Assembly (NCBI RefSeq): GCF_009753675.1
Contig: NZ_WQLV01000018.1
Coordinates: forward strand, 1-64,000
DNA from: Parasedimentitalea huanghaiensis
Lineage (GTDB): Bacteria; Pseudomonadota; Alphaproteobacteria; Rhodobacterales; Rhodobacteraceae
Direction: 5' to 3'
Length of the DNA stretch: 64,000 bases
In this document: positions 17,897-26,284 of the stretch, piece by piece
Layout: each line of letters opens with the position of its first letter
Position numbering within the stretch: position 1 is the stretch's first letter
Made by a program: the position numbers and the translations under genes
Notes under the pieces: model-generated
Databases searched by the model: none
Told to the model about the DNA's origin: nothing
Seen by the model: the letters and a program-made list of their open reading frames with translations, nothing else

Positions 17897-18623
17897 ATCC
17901 TTGCTAAGCATACGCGATTTGCAGGTTCACTATGGAACCAGCCACGTATTGCATGGCGTAAACCTTGATGTGGATCGCATTTCTTTGGGCATGCTGGGGC
18001 GTAACGGCATGGGCAAAACCACGCTGTGTGCCGCGATCATGGGGTTGGTGCCAGCAACCGGTGGGTCGATCCATTTTGATGGCCAAAACATCACCGATGC
18101 GACTCCAGAAAAACGCGCACAGCTGGGTATAGGCTATGTCCCACAGGGACGCCGAATATTCCGATCCCTAACGGTCGAAGAACACCTGCGCATGATGCAA
18201 CGCAAAGGCAGCGCCTGGACGGTTGATCGTGTGTTCGACACATTTACACGTCTCAGAGAACGCCGCCGCAATCTGGGTGATCAATTGTCTGGTGGGGAGC
18301 AGCAAATGTTGGCTATCTCGCGCGCCCTTATGCTCGACCCTAAGCTACTGGTGCTGGATGAGCCGACCGAAGGTTTGGCGCCTGCCATCGTGTCGGATGT
18401 CATCGACCTTGTTGCCCGTTTGTCAGCCGATGGCATGGGCATATTGCTGGTGGAACAAAACATTCACGCCGCCTTTGCCGTCGCGCAAAACGTGGCAATT
18501 ATGGTCAATGGTGAGATCGTAGAAACCCTGCCCGCCGCTGATCTTGAGGGCGACACAGAGCTTCAGAAACGCCACCTCGGAATTGAGCCGGGACAGGTCA
18601 TGGCCGAAGGAGATATCACATGA
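17886..18623 (+). CDS. LIV-type ABC ATPase (LivF-like)
   Basis: This is a 245-residue ATPase and partner of the LivG-like subunit. It has Walker A GRNGMGKTT, a Q-loop at YVPQGRRIF, the signature LSGGEQQMLAISRAL and Walker B LLVLDEPTEGLAP. I chose the ATG at 17886, which overlaps the upstream gene, because translation from it begins with the usual [14 protein letters not shown]. The stop overlaps the start of the UPF0261 gene, which links transport to the downstream enzymes. Confidence 0.9.
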   Translation: MATESLLSIRDLQVHYGTSHVLHGVNLDVDRISLGMLGRNGMGKTTLCAAIMGLVPATGGSIHFDGQNITDATPEKRAQLGIGYVPQGRRIFRSLTVEEHLRMMQRKGSAWTVDRVFDTFTRLRERRRNLGDQLSGGEQQMLAISRALMLDPKLLVLDEPTEGLAPAIVSDVIDLVARLSADGMGILLVEQNIHAAFAVAQNVAIMVNGEIVETLPAADLEGDTELQKRHLGIEPGQVMAEGDIT

Positions 18624-19816
18624 GCAAAGTCTATGTAATTGGAACCTGTGACACCAAAGCCCCCGAGTTGTGTTTTGTGCGAGATCTTATCCGAGCCACT
18701 GGCGTTGAAACCGTTCTTGTCAATGTAGGTACCAAAGGTGGTGAAGAGGTGGCAGATGTGCCTGCCTCTGAAGTGGCCATGTGCCATCCGGATGGTCCAG
18801 CCTCAGTTTTTGTAAATGATCGCGGACAGGCGGTTGTGGAAATGTCCCGTGCCTTGCGGGCCTTTGTGCTAGAACAAGAGGGCCTAGGTGGCATCATTGG
18901 ATTGGGTGGATCAGGTGGATCGGGCATTATCGCCCCAGCCATGCAAGCCTTGCCAGTCGGCGTGCCAAAAGTGTTGGTCTCGACCTTGGCATCGGGCGAT
19001 GTCTCGGCCTATGTCGGACCATCTGACGTGAACATGTTCCATCCGGTCACGGATGTCTCTGGGCTAAATCGCGTGTCGCGCAAAGTCTTGGGCAATGCGG
19101 CCCACGCGATTTCCGGGATGATGACGTGGCGACCGCCGGTGGTTGTTGACACCCGTCCAGCCATTGCTCTGTCGATGTTTGGCGTGACCACACCGGCGGT
19201 TCAGGCCATGACCGACAGCCTGCAGCAGGAATTCGATTGTCTGGTCTTTCACGCCACCGGAAGTGGTGGGCGCTCTATGGAGCAACTGATCAAGCAGGGC
19301 GACATTTCAGGCGTGCTGGACATCACCACCACGGAAATCTGTGACCTTCTGGTTGGCGGCGTGTTGAGCGCAGGTGAAGACCGTTTGGACAGCATCGCCC
19401 AGACCGGGGTGCCCTATGTTGGGTCGTGTGGCGCTTTGGATATGGTGAATTTTTGGGGGCCGGACTCTGTTCCCGACAGGTTTTCTGACCGGTTGTTCTA
19501 TCACCACAATGCTCAGGTTACGCTGATGCGCACGACGGCTGCGGAAGCTACGCAAATCGGCGACTGGATTGGTCAAAAACTGAACGCCTGTGACGGCCCA
19601 GTTCGCTTTCTTCTTCCGCAGGGCGGAGTGTCTGCGCTGGACGCGGAGGGGTCACCGTTTTGGAACCCCAAGGTTGATGCCGCCTTGTTCCAGGCGCTTG
19701 AAGATACAATAGAACAGACCGAAAACCGTCAGCTGATCAAATTAAATCACCACATAAACGATCCGGAATTTGCAGCGAGTGCTGCGGCCCATTTCCGTGC
19801 AATTGCCAAAGCCTAA
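18620..19816 (+). CDS. Tm-1-like ATP-binding protein (UPF0261)
   Basis: This 398-residue protein of the UPF0261/Tm-1 N-terminal family begins KVYVIGTCDTKAPELCFVRDLI and has the glycine-rich GGIIGLGGSGGSGIIAPAM (about 94-112) and a VFHATGSGGRSMEQL segment. In plants and fungi this domain is fused to a TIM barrel of the kind encoded by the next gene. The two adjacent bacterial genes therefore correspond to the two halves of Tm-1. The biochemical activity is not firmly established. Its start overlaps the livF-like stop (ATGA), so it belongs to the transport operon. Confidence 0.88.
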   Translation: MSKVYVIGTCDTKAPELCFVRDLIRATGVETVLVNVGTKGGEEVADVPASEVAMCHPDGPASVFVNDRGQAVVEMSRALRAFVLEQEGLGGIIGLGGSGGSGIIAPAMQALPVGVPKVLVSTLASGDVSAYVGPSDVNMFHPVTDVSGLNRVSRKVLGNAAHAISGMMTWRPPVVVDTRPAIALSMFGVTTPAVQAMTDSLQQEFDCLVFHATGSGGRSMEQLIKQGDISGVLDITTTEICDLLVGGVLSAGEDRLDSIAQTGVPYVGSCGALDMVNFWGPDSVPDRFSDRLFYHHNAQVTLMRTTAAEATQIGDWIGQKLNACDGPVRFLLPQGGVSALDAEGSPFWNPKVDAALFQALEDTIEQTENRQLIKLNHHINDPEFAASAAAHFRAIAKA

Positions 19817-19825
19817 GAGGATATT

Positions 19826-20686
19826 ATGTCAAAACTCAACAGAACCGAAATCCTCAGAAGACTGCGTGCTAAAATTGCACGGGGTGAAACGCTTGTGGGC
19901 GGTGGGGCCGGAACCGGCCTGTCGGCAAAATGCGAAGAGGCCGGTGGCGTCGACTTGATTGTGATTTACAACTCTGGCCGCTACCGCATGGCGGGCCGTG
20001 GCTCTCTGGCCGGGTACATGTCCTATGGCAACGCCAATGAAATCGTCATGGATATGGCCAGTGAAGTCTTGCCGGTTGTTCAGGACACGCCGGTTCTGGC
20101 AGGTGTAAATGCCACCGATCCTTTTTGCCTGATGGATAAGTTTCTGGATGATCTAAAGGTAACTGGTTTCACCGGTGTTCAGAACTTCCCGACCGTTGGC
20201 CTTATCGACGGAAAGTTTCGCCGCGAGTTGGAACAAACCGGCATGTCATATGCGATGGAGGTCGATATGATTGCCCGTGCGCATGCCAAAGATATGCTGA
20301 CCTCCCCGTATGTTTTCAACCGTGACGAGGCTGTTGCGATGGCCAAAGCAGGCGCTGACATTATCGTAGCGCACTTTGGATTGACCTCAGGGGGGGCAAT
20401 CGGGGCCACCGATACACCTGACATCGACGACTGCGCCGCGCAGTTCAATGACTGGGCCAAAGCCGCCAAGGCTGTGCGCGATGATCTGATTTTTATCTGC
20501 CATGGTGGACCATTGGCCGAACCCGCAGACGCACAGGTTTTTTTGTCGCTTTGCCCTGATTGTCACGGATTCTATGGGGCGTCTTCTATGGAGCGATTGC
20601 CCACAGAACGCGCAATTCGCGAACAAACCGCTGCGTTTGGAAATTTAAAACGCGCCACTCACCAAGTTGTAGGAGCTGCAGAATGA
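19826..20686 (+). CDS. Phosphoenolpyruvate-hydrolase-family TIM-barrel enzyme
   Basis: This is a 286-residue protein of the PF09370 family, predicted to be a TIM barrel. Conserved stretches are [31 protein letters not shown] (about 30-60), [10 protein letters not shown] (about 92-101), [16 protein letters not shown] and [11 protein letters not shown]. The C-terminal [14 protein letters not shown] matches GSTIDRLPIEHAI of the regulator. It pairs with the UPF0261 protein nine bases upstream. The family name implies C-C or P-O hydrolysis, but the physiological substrate is unknown. Its paralogue forms the sensor of the divergent regulator, so enzyme and sensor may bind the same ligand. Confidence 0.88.
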   Translation: MSKLNRTEILRRLRAKIARGETLVGGGAGTGLSAKCEEAGGVDLIVIYNSGRYRMAGRGSLAGYMSYGNANEIVMDMASEVLPVVQDTPVLAGVNATDPFCLMDKFLDDLKVTGFTGVQNFPTVGLIDGKFRRELEQTGMSYAMEVDMIARAHAKDMLTSPYVFNRDEAVAMAKAGADIIVAHFGLTSGGAIGATDTPDIDDCAAQFNDWAKAAKAVRDDLIFICHGGPLAEPADAQVFLSLCPDCHGFYGASSMERLPTERAIREQTAAFGNLKRATHQVVGAAE

Positions 20687-21126
20687 TCAAGGTTTTCTCA
20701 TCCACCATTATTGATGTACCAGTCGATCAGGTCTGGGAGCGGGTAAAAGATTTCAATGGATTACCAAATTGGCACCCAGCCGCGACTGACAGCCGGATCG
20801 AGGACACGCATGCACCTGGCGCTGTGGGTTGTATCCGTAATTTTGCCCTGAGCGATGGATCGGGTCGTATCCGTGAAACGTTGTTGGCTATATCGGATGT
20901 TGAACGGTCATTGACCTATAACATGCTGGCGGGCGGGCCATTGCCGTTTGTGGACTACGTCGCCGTTATGCAATTTGCTCCGATCACAGATCGCAACCAA
21001 ACATTCGCCACTTGGTCTGCGGAGTTCACTGCGGGCGACGGCCAGATAGATCATTGGCGCAAATTTGTCGCCGACGACGTGTTCATCGGTGGATTTAGGG
21101 CGTTGGAACAAAGTTTCTTCGATTGA
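20683..21126 (+). CDS. SRPBCC-family protein (polyketide cyclase/START-like)
   Basis: This 147-residue protein begins [33 protein letters not shown], the standard opening of the SRPBCC (Bet v 1-like) fold, whose deep cavity binds hydrophobic or aromatic ligands. I chose the ATG at 20683 because it overlaps the preceding stop (ATGA) and gives the family length. It is the last gene of the operon and could bind or isomerise a pathway intermediate. Similar proteins are named polyketide cyclase/dehydrase without proof of that reaction. Confidence 0.85.
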   Translation: MIKVFSSTIIDVPVDQVWERVKDFNGLPNWHPAATDSRIEDTHAPGAVGCIRNFALSDGSGRIRETLLAISDVERSLTYNMLAGGPLPFVDYVAVMQFAPITDRNQTFATWSAEFTAGDGQIDHWRKFVADDVFIGGFRALEQSFFD

Positions 21127-21841
21127 ATGGTGGAATTAGAGCGGTGGAGAAATTGAAGAGTAGGGTCGCACAGGTTTAACTATCTACAAAGCGCGGCCAA
21201 CTAGTATGAGCCTCGCTTGATCAGCCACTCGTCGGAACTCCGAAGGGACCAGTGCTGTGTACCTCTAAATAGATATCCGAGAATAACACTGTCAGTTCGT
21301 CGTGCAACACCCCGTTATCTGCGCGCCCTCTGCCAAATTTTTGGAGCCATTTCGGTTTTCCTGCGGCAGCAAACCCTTTTAGCCCAGCTTTCAAAAAAAC
21401 CAGGGCACGTCATTCAGGCTGAAAAAAGGCATTTTCAGAGTTTCTCTTCCTAAGACAACCAAATTTTTAACTGGCAGTTTGTTATGGACACAGGATTCCC
21501 CTAGTTTTGGACCTATGCCTTCAATGCAACCTTTGACGAAGCGGGCCTTCTTTAAGAGAGCCCCGTAGAACCGCAGCCCGCTCTTCGTGTATGAACTACC
21601 TAGATCGCCAAATACGTAAACGAATGTCTTAAAGGGGCTGACAGCGGTCACCTGGGTTATTGGAAAAACACGTGATTTCGCCGCACACGTGTTGCCGCAT
21701 CGCCGCAAGGCAGCTTTGAGCCCAATTTGACCGATGCTGTGCTTTGTCTGAATGGCTGTTTTAAATATTGAGCATGTATCGGGTCGCTCGATCCGTAGTC
21801 GTGTTGCTATCTACGTTCCAAACAAGAAAGGAACTAGAAAC
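21127..21841. other. Intergenic region without a clear gene
   Basis: I see nothing I can name. A 105-codon frame on the minus strand (21391-21708) has no ribosome-binding site or recognisable domain. AAAGGAAC just before 21842 is the ribosome-binding site of the next gene. No strong terminator is visible after the SRPBCC gene. Confidence 0.35.
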
Positions 21842-22312
21842 ATGAGCTTTCAAATTCATTCCCTGCCAGCCAAGGACTTTGCAGACTTTTTTACACTCTC
21901 CGATGCTGAACTAGCCGATAGGAACGCGTGTCGTCAGATAGTGCAGTCAAAGCCCGGTACTCCTTGCCGCGTAAGTATGGCTGATGCCGAAGTGGGTGAA
22001 ACTGTCATTCTGTTGAATTATGAACATCAACCTGAACATTCGCCCTACAAGGCGACCCATGCAATCTTCGTGCGAGAAGGCGCACCGCAAGCCAATTTGG
22101 CTGTTGGCGTGGTGCCAGAGGTTTTGCGATCTCGCGTCATCTCGCTACGATTGTTTGATAACAACCACATGATGATTGATGCTGATGTTCTACAGGGTGA
22201 CTGTCTTGCTGATGCCATCACAACAGCGTTCGAAAACGATCAGGTGTCTTATGCCCATCTACACAATGCAAAACCCGGATGTTTTGCTGCATCCGTTACC
22301 CGTGCAAAATAG
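21842..22312 (+). CDS. DUF1203-family protein
   Basis: This is a 156-residue cytoplasmic protein with the DUF1203 pattern: MSFQIHSLPAKDFADFFTLSD at the start, PCRVSMADAEVGETVILLNYEHQP (about 40-63), and YAHLHNAKPGCFAASVTRA at the C-terminus. I chose the ATG at 21842 because AAGGA precedes it and it matches the family start. The family has no known function. It stands alone here and no operon partner is visible. Confidence 0.82.
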   Translation: MSFQIHSLPAKDFADFFTLSDAELADRNACRQIVQSKPGTPCRVSMADAEVGETVILLNYEHQPEHSPYKATHAIFVREGAPQANLAVGVVPEVLRSRVISLRLFDNNHMMIDADVLQGDCLADAITTAFENDQVSYAHLHNAKPGCFAASVTRAK

Positions 22313-22485
22313 GTCGAAACAATGAGGTAGTTCGATGAAGCAGCCATTGATGTGCTTGCGGCCAAAGTCGGCAAAGTCCGCACTGCCGTCACCCAGCCGC
22401 CAATAATGCTGCGCTATCCTCGAACGGCTGCAATGCGTATGCTGTGTCGCGGCGTCAGCTAAGCTGGGCAATGTCGGGTGTGGGC

Positions 22486-23508
22486 TGGAACCTGCCGTTA
22501 GACGAGCTTGGCATAGATGGCGGCTTTGGACCGCTACTCCAGTTGGATCAACAACCGTAATGATGGCAAGGTCCGCAAGCGAGATGGGAGCAGACCGACG
22601 GCACGCCATTTGGACCTCGCAAGCAACCATCCTGACCCGGAATGCCAAACTAGAGCTGGCTTCTGGAGCGAAGCCTGAACATCCCGGACGGTAAGCTCTG
22701 TGCCCCGGTTTTCCGCGCCGCTCTCGCAAATAGCTGTGGGTGCCTGCGGCTTAGCCCCGTCGAATGTATGGCAGCATGGTCGCTGTTCCACTGACCAACT
22801 TTATCTAGCTGAAGGCCTAGGTCTTGTCCGTTGACAAGGCGACAGTGGTTGGGCTGCTGCACACTTTCTCTCGCGATTACCGTGACCTTGAACACTTGTT
22901 GATAAGGCCACGTGATGACCACTCCTCACCTGCCCCATCCAAAACCAACAGCCCAGGTCGAACCTTACTACGAGATCCTGGGCCTGGACGACACTCTTCG
23001 GTTTTTTGAGGCCTTCGGTGGCACCGAAATCTATATTGCAGCCAACCCCGGAATCCGCTCCAGCGTGGTTGCTGTGGTGGGGTATGACAAGGCCAAGGCA
23101 TTGACGGAAATATCTCACCTGCTGCAGCTTCGCGTCCCTTTGGCCAAAAAGTGGCGGACCCTGGCGTATAAATCCCAAGGTTTGTCAACGGTTCAGATCG
23201 CCCGCAATCTCTGCGTGACCGATGTGGCAGTGCGCAATTGGCTGAGAGCTGACGCGAACAAGGCCGCAGCCCGCTGAGCCTTCAATCGTCTGCCCCCTTG
23301 GCCTCACATTCAGGACTTCAACCCGTCTTCTGTGTTTCGCGCCAACGGCGTTCAAAGACCGTTCAAAGTCAATTTAAAGACGCGCCCAAACCGACAATTT
23401 GAATGGTTTTCCCGCTTCCCGAATGGTTACTGCAATTTTCTCTGTCCCAAAATGCCGATGCCGTGCCGTTCAGATCTGAACCCCGACGACACCTCAGATC
23501 ACCGCTGT
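22486..23508 (+). repeat. Duplicated Mor-module, copy 1
   Basis: This block of about 1.02 kb is closely similar, in the same orientation, to about 61526-62527. Similarity starts inside the repeat A core (GGCTGGAACCTGCCGTTAGACGAG) and runs through about 400 bases of non-coding DNA, the 121-codon Mor-like gene and about 230 bases downstream. It ends at CCTCAGATCACCGCT. Beyond these limits the flanks differ. No terminal inverted repeat was recognised. Confidence 0.75.
22912..23277 (+). CDS. Orphan Mor-like DNA-binding protein, copy 1
   Basis: This 121-residue protein has the layout of Mu Mor-family activators. A central FGGTEIYIAANPG strand (about 35-47) matches RGGREIYIAKDP and FGGTETHIP of the Mu-element proteins at 47453 and 48243. 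The C-terminal helix-turn-helix is GLSTVQIARNLCVTDVAVRNWLR (about 91-113). The second copy (61945-62310) differs at 12 of 121 residues. ATGATG begins it (a second ATG follows at once), and GTTGATAAGGCC lies before it. There is no phage gene nearby. It could be a relic of a Mu-like phage or a regulator adopted by a repeat-like element. Confidence 0.65.
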   Translation: MMTTPHLPHPKPTAQVEPYYEILGLDDTLRFFEAFGGTEIYIAANPGIRSSVVAVVGYDKAKALTEISHLLQLRVPLAKKWRTLAYKSQGLSTVQIARNLCVTDVAVRNWLRADANKAAAR

Positions 23509-24251
23509 TGTTGGACACCTATACTTGCAGTAACCGGAAGAGCCCGGAGGATGGCGGAAGAAGCCGGACAGAGCATTAAAAAAGGGCGTTTAAGATAACG
23601 AACCATGATTTGGACAGATTGGTCGCGTGTCTTTCAATCAAGCATAAAACGGGATTTAAACGCCAATAGGCCGGTGTTGGGACATCAAAATCTGCAAATT
23701 CCACCATCCCTCAATAGCGCTATAATAAGGCTGGTGCCTATCGCCGACGTCTCAGCCACTCGTAATTCAAGGGAATTTTGACCCTTGGAACTAGAAAGTC
23801 ACCTTTTTAGTTCGCTCGACTTTCTAGATAGAGAATAGCTGTTTGAAGTCATGGCAGTACGAAAACTCTGTGCGCCATTTATTGCGCTGGAACTAGAAAG
23901 CATTTTTACGCGGAACTATGACATCATGCGCTCACCCATGTCCGAACAGGAATTCATATTTTGTGTTCTTAATCACAGGTGCTGCTCTGCAATAATTTTG
24001 CACAAAGGGCAGAGAGCGGACTTTCTCTTCGATCAGCTCCACTGGCGGCAGTGCGCAGTTATTGACTTTTGCAAAGTGGACACCAGGACGCGCCGGCATG
24101 TCACGAATGGCCTCTAGTTGCCGTTCATGCCCGTCGTGAAGAATGGCTGGTCCGAGCCCATTCGAACTATCGTTCTGCGTTGCAGCGAATGTCGGCTTCT
24201 AAGATCAGTGAAGAAGCAGGTAAAACGCAAAATGTCCCTTTGTTCTACAAG
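23509..24251. repeat. Repeat-rich tract, families B and A
   Basis: Positions about 23520-23800 are the second copy of the family B block found at about 1260-1560. CTAGAAAGTC (23791-23800) and GACTTTCTAG (23818-23827) form a perfect 10-bp inverted repeat. Another GGAACTAGAAAGCATTTTTA occurs at about 23888. Positions about 23980-24200 carry a repeat A piece with CGGCAGTGCGCAGTTATTGA, TTTGCAAAGT and CGGCATGTCACGAATGG. No gene is supported. Confidence 0.5.
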
Positions 24252-25412
24252 CTATTCCAGAGCCGGGGCCAGCCTGCTTGCAATAAGGTCTGCCGAACCT
24301 GCCCCTGTCAACGCAACGACTACGACGGCTTGATGGCGCGCACTCCATCCTACGAACGATGATGCGCCATCCAATCCACCTGAATGGCCCATCAGATAGC
24401 TCGGCGGAGATTGACTTATAGCCACGTAAACCATTGTCCCAAGTCCATTGTAGCGTGTTGGCTGAGAGGGATCAGAGGCGGAGTGGAACATTGGATAGAG
24501 CTGTTGCGTCATGCGGTTCAGCGTCGTTTCAGATACGACGGATCCTTCAAAAACGCCGGCGACGAACGCCGCCATGCTTTCTGCGTCGCCGATGACGCTT
24601 CCCGCACCACCGAAATGGTTGATGACTTCTCGCACGTCGCCGTTCGCTTGGGAGAGTGCGACGACATTTTCTGGTCGCTCACCTGCCGCCATGACTCGAA
24701 GGCGTTCTGCTTGTGTTTTCGCTATGACTTGGCCATCGACAAAACTGTGGTAACTTTGCCCAGAGACCTGCTCAATGACTTCTGCCAAAAGCGCATAGCC
24801 TGAGTTGCTGTATCGCCAGTTCGTACCTGGGCAAAACAGGTTTCCATGTCGCTGGAGCACGGCGATTTCATCTTCTAACGTCATCAATTTATTTGATGCG
24901 CGAACCTGTGCGTCTTCGTTTGCGCTAAAGAGGCCAGACGTGTGGTTCAGCAACATCTCGAGAGTGATCAGTTCGCCGTCAGGGATGCCCGACAAATAAT
25001 TTGAAATCGGGTCGTTCAAGGAGAGACGCCCTTCTTCTTCAAGAACCAAAATCCCCAAAGCCGTAAACAGTTTTCCGGCGCTCGCCCAATAATGCAGGTC
25101 ACGAGCTGTGGACGGATCCCCTGCCGTGCGAAGATATCTACTTCCATCGAGCCGAAGAACTGCGGCATCCACTGTTTCGGTCGGCAGCATCTCAAGAGCG
25201 TTTTCAAATGCAAGATCTAGTCTTTGGACCGTCGCCGCAGGGATGGTTCCAGTTGACCCAAACCGCCCGGTTGGGAAGCGAAGCTCTGCATTTTCAAGTA
25301 TGGAAGGACCATCGTATGATAGTCCTTGCGAACAATCGCGCGGCGTTGAGCTTCCATATGACGAGCAAGCACCAACGAGGAGGACAAAAGGTATATGGAA
25401 ATAGGGGCGCAT
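24252..25412 (-). CDS. Beta-lactamase-fold serine hydrolase lipoprotein
   Basis: This 386-residue protein belongs to the class C beta-lactamase/esterase fold. The N-terminus MRPYFHIPFVLLVGACSS has a lipobox (LVGAC), so it is probably a lipoprotein. The catalytic motifs are visible: SxxK as SAGK in YWASAGKLF (about 130), YSN in WRYSNSGYALL, and HSGG near the C-terminus (GHSGGLDGASS). I chose the ATG at 25412 rather than one five codons upstream because it gives a compact lipoprotein signal. It may cleave esters, peptides or peptidoglycan fragments. It is divergent from the DUF2975/HTH pair, with palindromes between. Confidence 0.82.
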   Translation of the reverse strand: MRPYFHIPFVLLVGACSSYGSSTPRDCSQGLSYDGPSILENAELRFPTGRFGSTGTIPAATVQRLDLAFENALEMLPTETVDAAVLRLDGSRYLRTAGDPSTARDLHYWASAGKLFTALGILVLEEEGRLSLNDPISNYLSGIPDGELITLEMLLNHTSGLFSANEDAQVRASNKLMTLEDEIAVLQRHGNLFCPGTNWRYSNSGYALLAEVIEQVSGQSYHSFVDGQVIAKTQAERLRVMAAGERPENVVALSQANGDVREVINHFGGAGSVIGDAESMAAFVAGVFEGSVVSETTLNRMTQQLYPMFHSASDPSQPTRYNGLGTMVYVAISQSPPSYLMGHSGGLDGASSFVGWSARHQAVVVVALTGAGSADLIASRLAPALE

Positions 25413-25429
25413 AAGTCTTTCAATCACCG

Positions 25430-25456
25430 AATAATTATTGCTAAACGATAATTATT
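25430..25456. promoter_or_regulatory. Two palindromic AT-rich boxes
   Basis: AATAATTATT (25430-25439) is a perfect 10-bp palindrome. GATAATTATT (25447-25456) repeats it with one change, 17 bases further on. They lie between the divergent lipoprotein-hydrolase gene and the DUF2975/XRE pair and are plausible operators for the XRE regulator. This is inference from symmetry and place. Confidence 0.4.
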
Positions 25457-25500
25457 TTTCTATAAAAGATAATACAAGAGCCTTTCAGAGGAGCTGGCAT

Positions 25501-25968
25501 GTGACCCCGGGTGTAAAAGAAATTCAGATACGACGGTGGAGCAAAGTTGTTGCAAACACCTGCCTCATCAGTGCTTTAGCTCTTCCCGCGCTTGTATTGC
25601 TCGGGCTTTACCTGAGCGAGCGAGCGTTGCCATTGTGGATGAGCGCACTCGGATTGCTGCCGGTGATCCTGTTCAGCGTAAGTATGGTCGCGGCCTACCG
25701 ATGCTTCGCATCGTTTGCACAAGGGCAATGGTTCTCTCAGCATCCCGCAAGCCATTTGCGAAAATCTGGGATCTACCTCGTTTGGGCAAGTTTTGCGGGT
25801 ATTGTGATTCCCGTTCTGATTGAGGCACTAGCAGCGCAAAACTCGATCACGCTGTCAATTAGCAGCTACCAGTTCCAAAGTCTTCTGTTTGGCGCGATCA
25901 TTTGGGTTTTGGGGTCAGTTTGGCAAGACGCCTACCTTGTCGCCAAAGAAAATGCGGAATTTGTATAA
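25501..25968 (+). CDS. DUF2975 membrane protein
   Basis: This is a 155-residue inner-membrane protein with four hydrophobic segments (about 18-40, 46-68, 92-115 and 130-148). Between the second and third lies CFASFAQGQWFSQHPASHLRKSG, a motif typical of DUF2975 proteins. I chose the GTG at 25501 because GAGGAG lies seven bases upstream. The TTG at 25438 would place an unlikely leader in front. The stop overlaps the start of the XRE gene (TAATG). DUF2975 and YozG-type HTH genes are a recurring pair. Confidence 0.78.
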   Translation: MTPGVKEIQIRRWSKVVANTCLISALALPALVLLGLYLSERALPLWMSALGLLPVILFSVSMVAAYRCFASFAQGQWFSQHPASHLRKSGIYLVWASFAGIVIPVLIEALAAQNSITLSISSYQFQSLLFGAIIWVLGSVWQDAYLVAKENAEFV

Positions 25969-26174
25969 TGCCGATAATTGTGCGGCTGGACGTCATGATG
26001 GCAAGACAGAAAGTCTCTGGCAAAGAGCTGGCGCAAGCCATTGGCGTAACAGAAGCCAACCTGTCGCTCCTCAAGAGAGGGCATGTGAAGGGAATTCGCT
26101 TTGAGACGCTATCGAAGATTTGTGTCTATCTTGACTGCAAACCAGGCGATGTTCTGGATTTTGTGGATGACTAA
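25968..26174 (+). CDS. YozG-like XRE-family regulator
   Basis: This is a 68-residue single-domain Cro/C1-type HTH protein: VMMARQKVSGKELAQAIGVTEANLSLLKRGHVKGIRFETLSKICVYLDCKPGDVLDFVDD. It lacks any sensor domain. It is translationally coupled to the DUF2975 membrane protein, which may modulate it. It probably represses its own promoter at the palindromes near 25430-25456. Confidence 0.85.
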   Translation: MPIIVRLDVMMARQKVSGKELAQAIGVTEANLSLLKRGHVKGIRFETLSKICVYLDCKPGDVLDFVDD

Positions 26175-26284
26175 ACTGGATTGTCAAACTCGGTTGCTGT
26201 TGTCCTCCGGCGTTTGTCCTGTCGTAATTTACAAGTGCGCACTGCTAGATCTTAATCATCGGCACATTATTCTCTGGGGGGCGC

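Noticed and set aside
21391-21708. Minus-strand 105-codon frame
   Set aside because: No ribosome-binding site, no recognised domain and no operon context.
22534-22791. Minus-strand frame also open in the second module copy (61474-61824)
   Set aside because: The two copies end differently and the similarity is explained by nucleotide conservation of the whole module.
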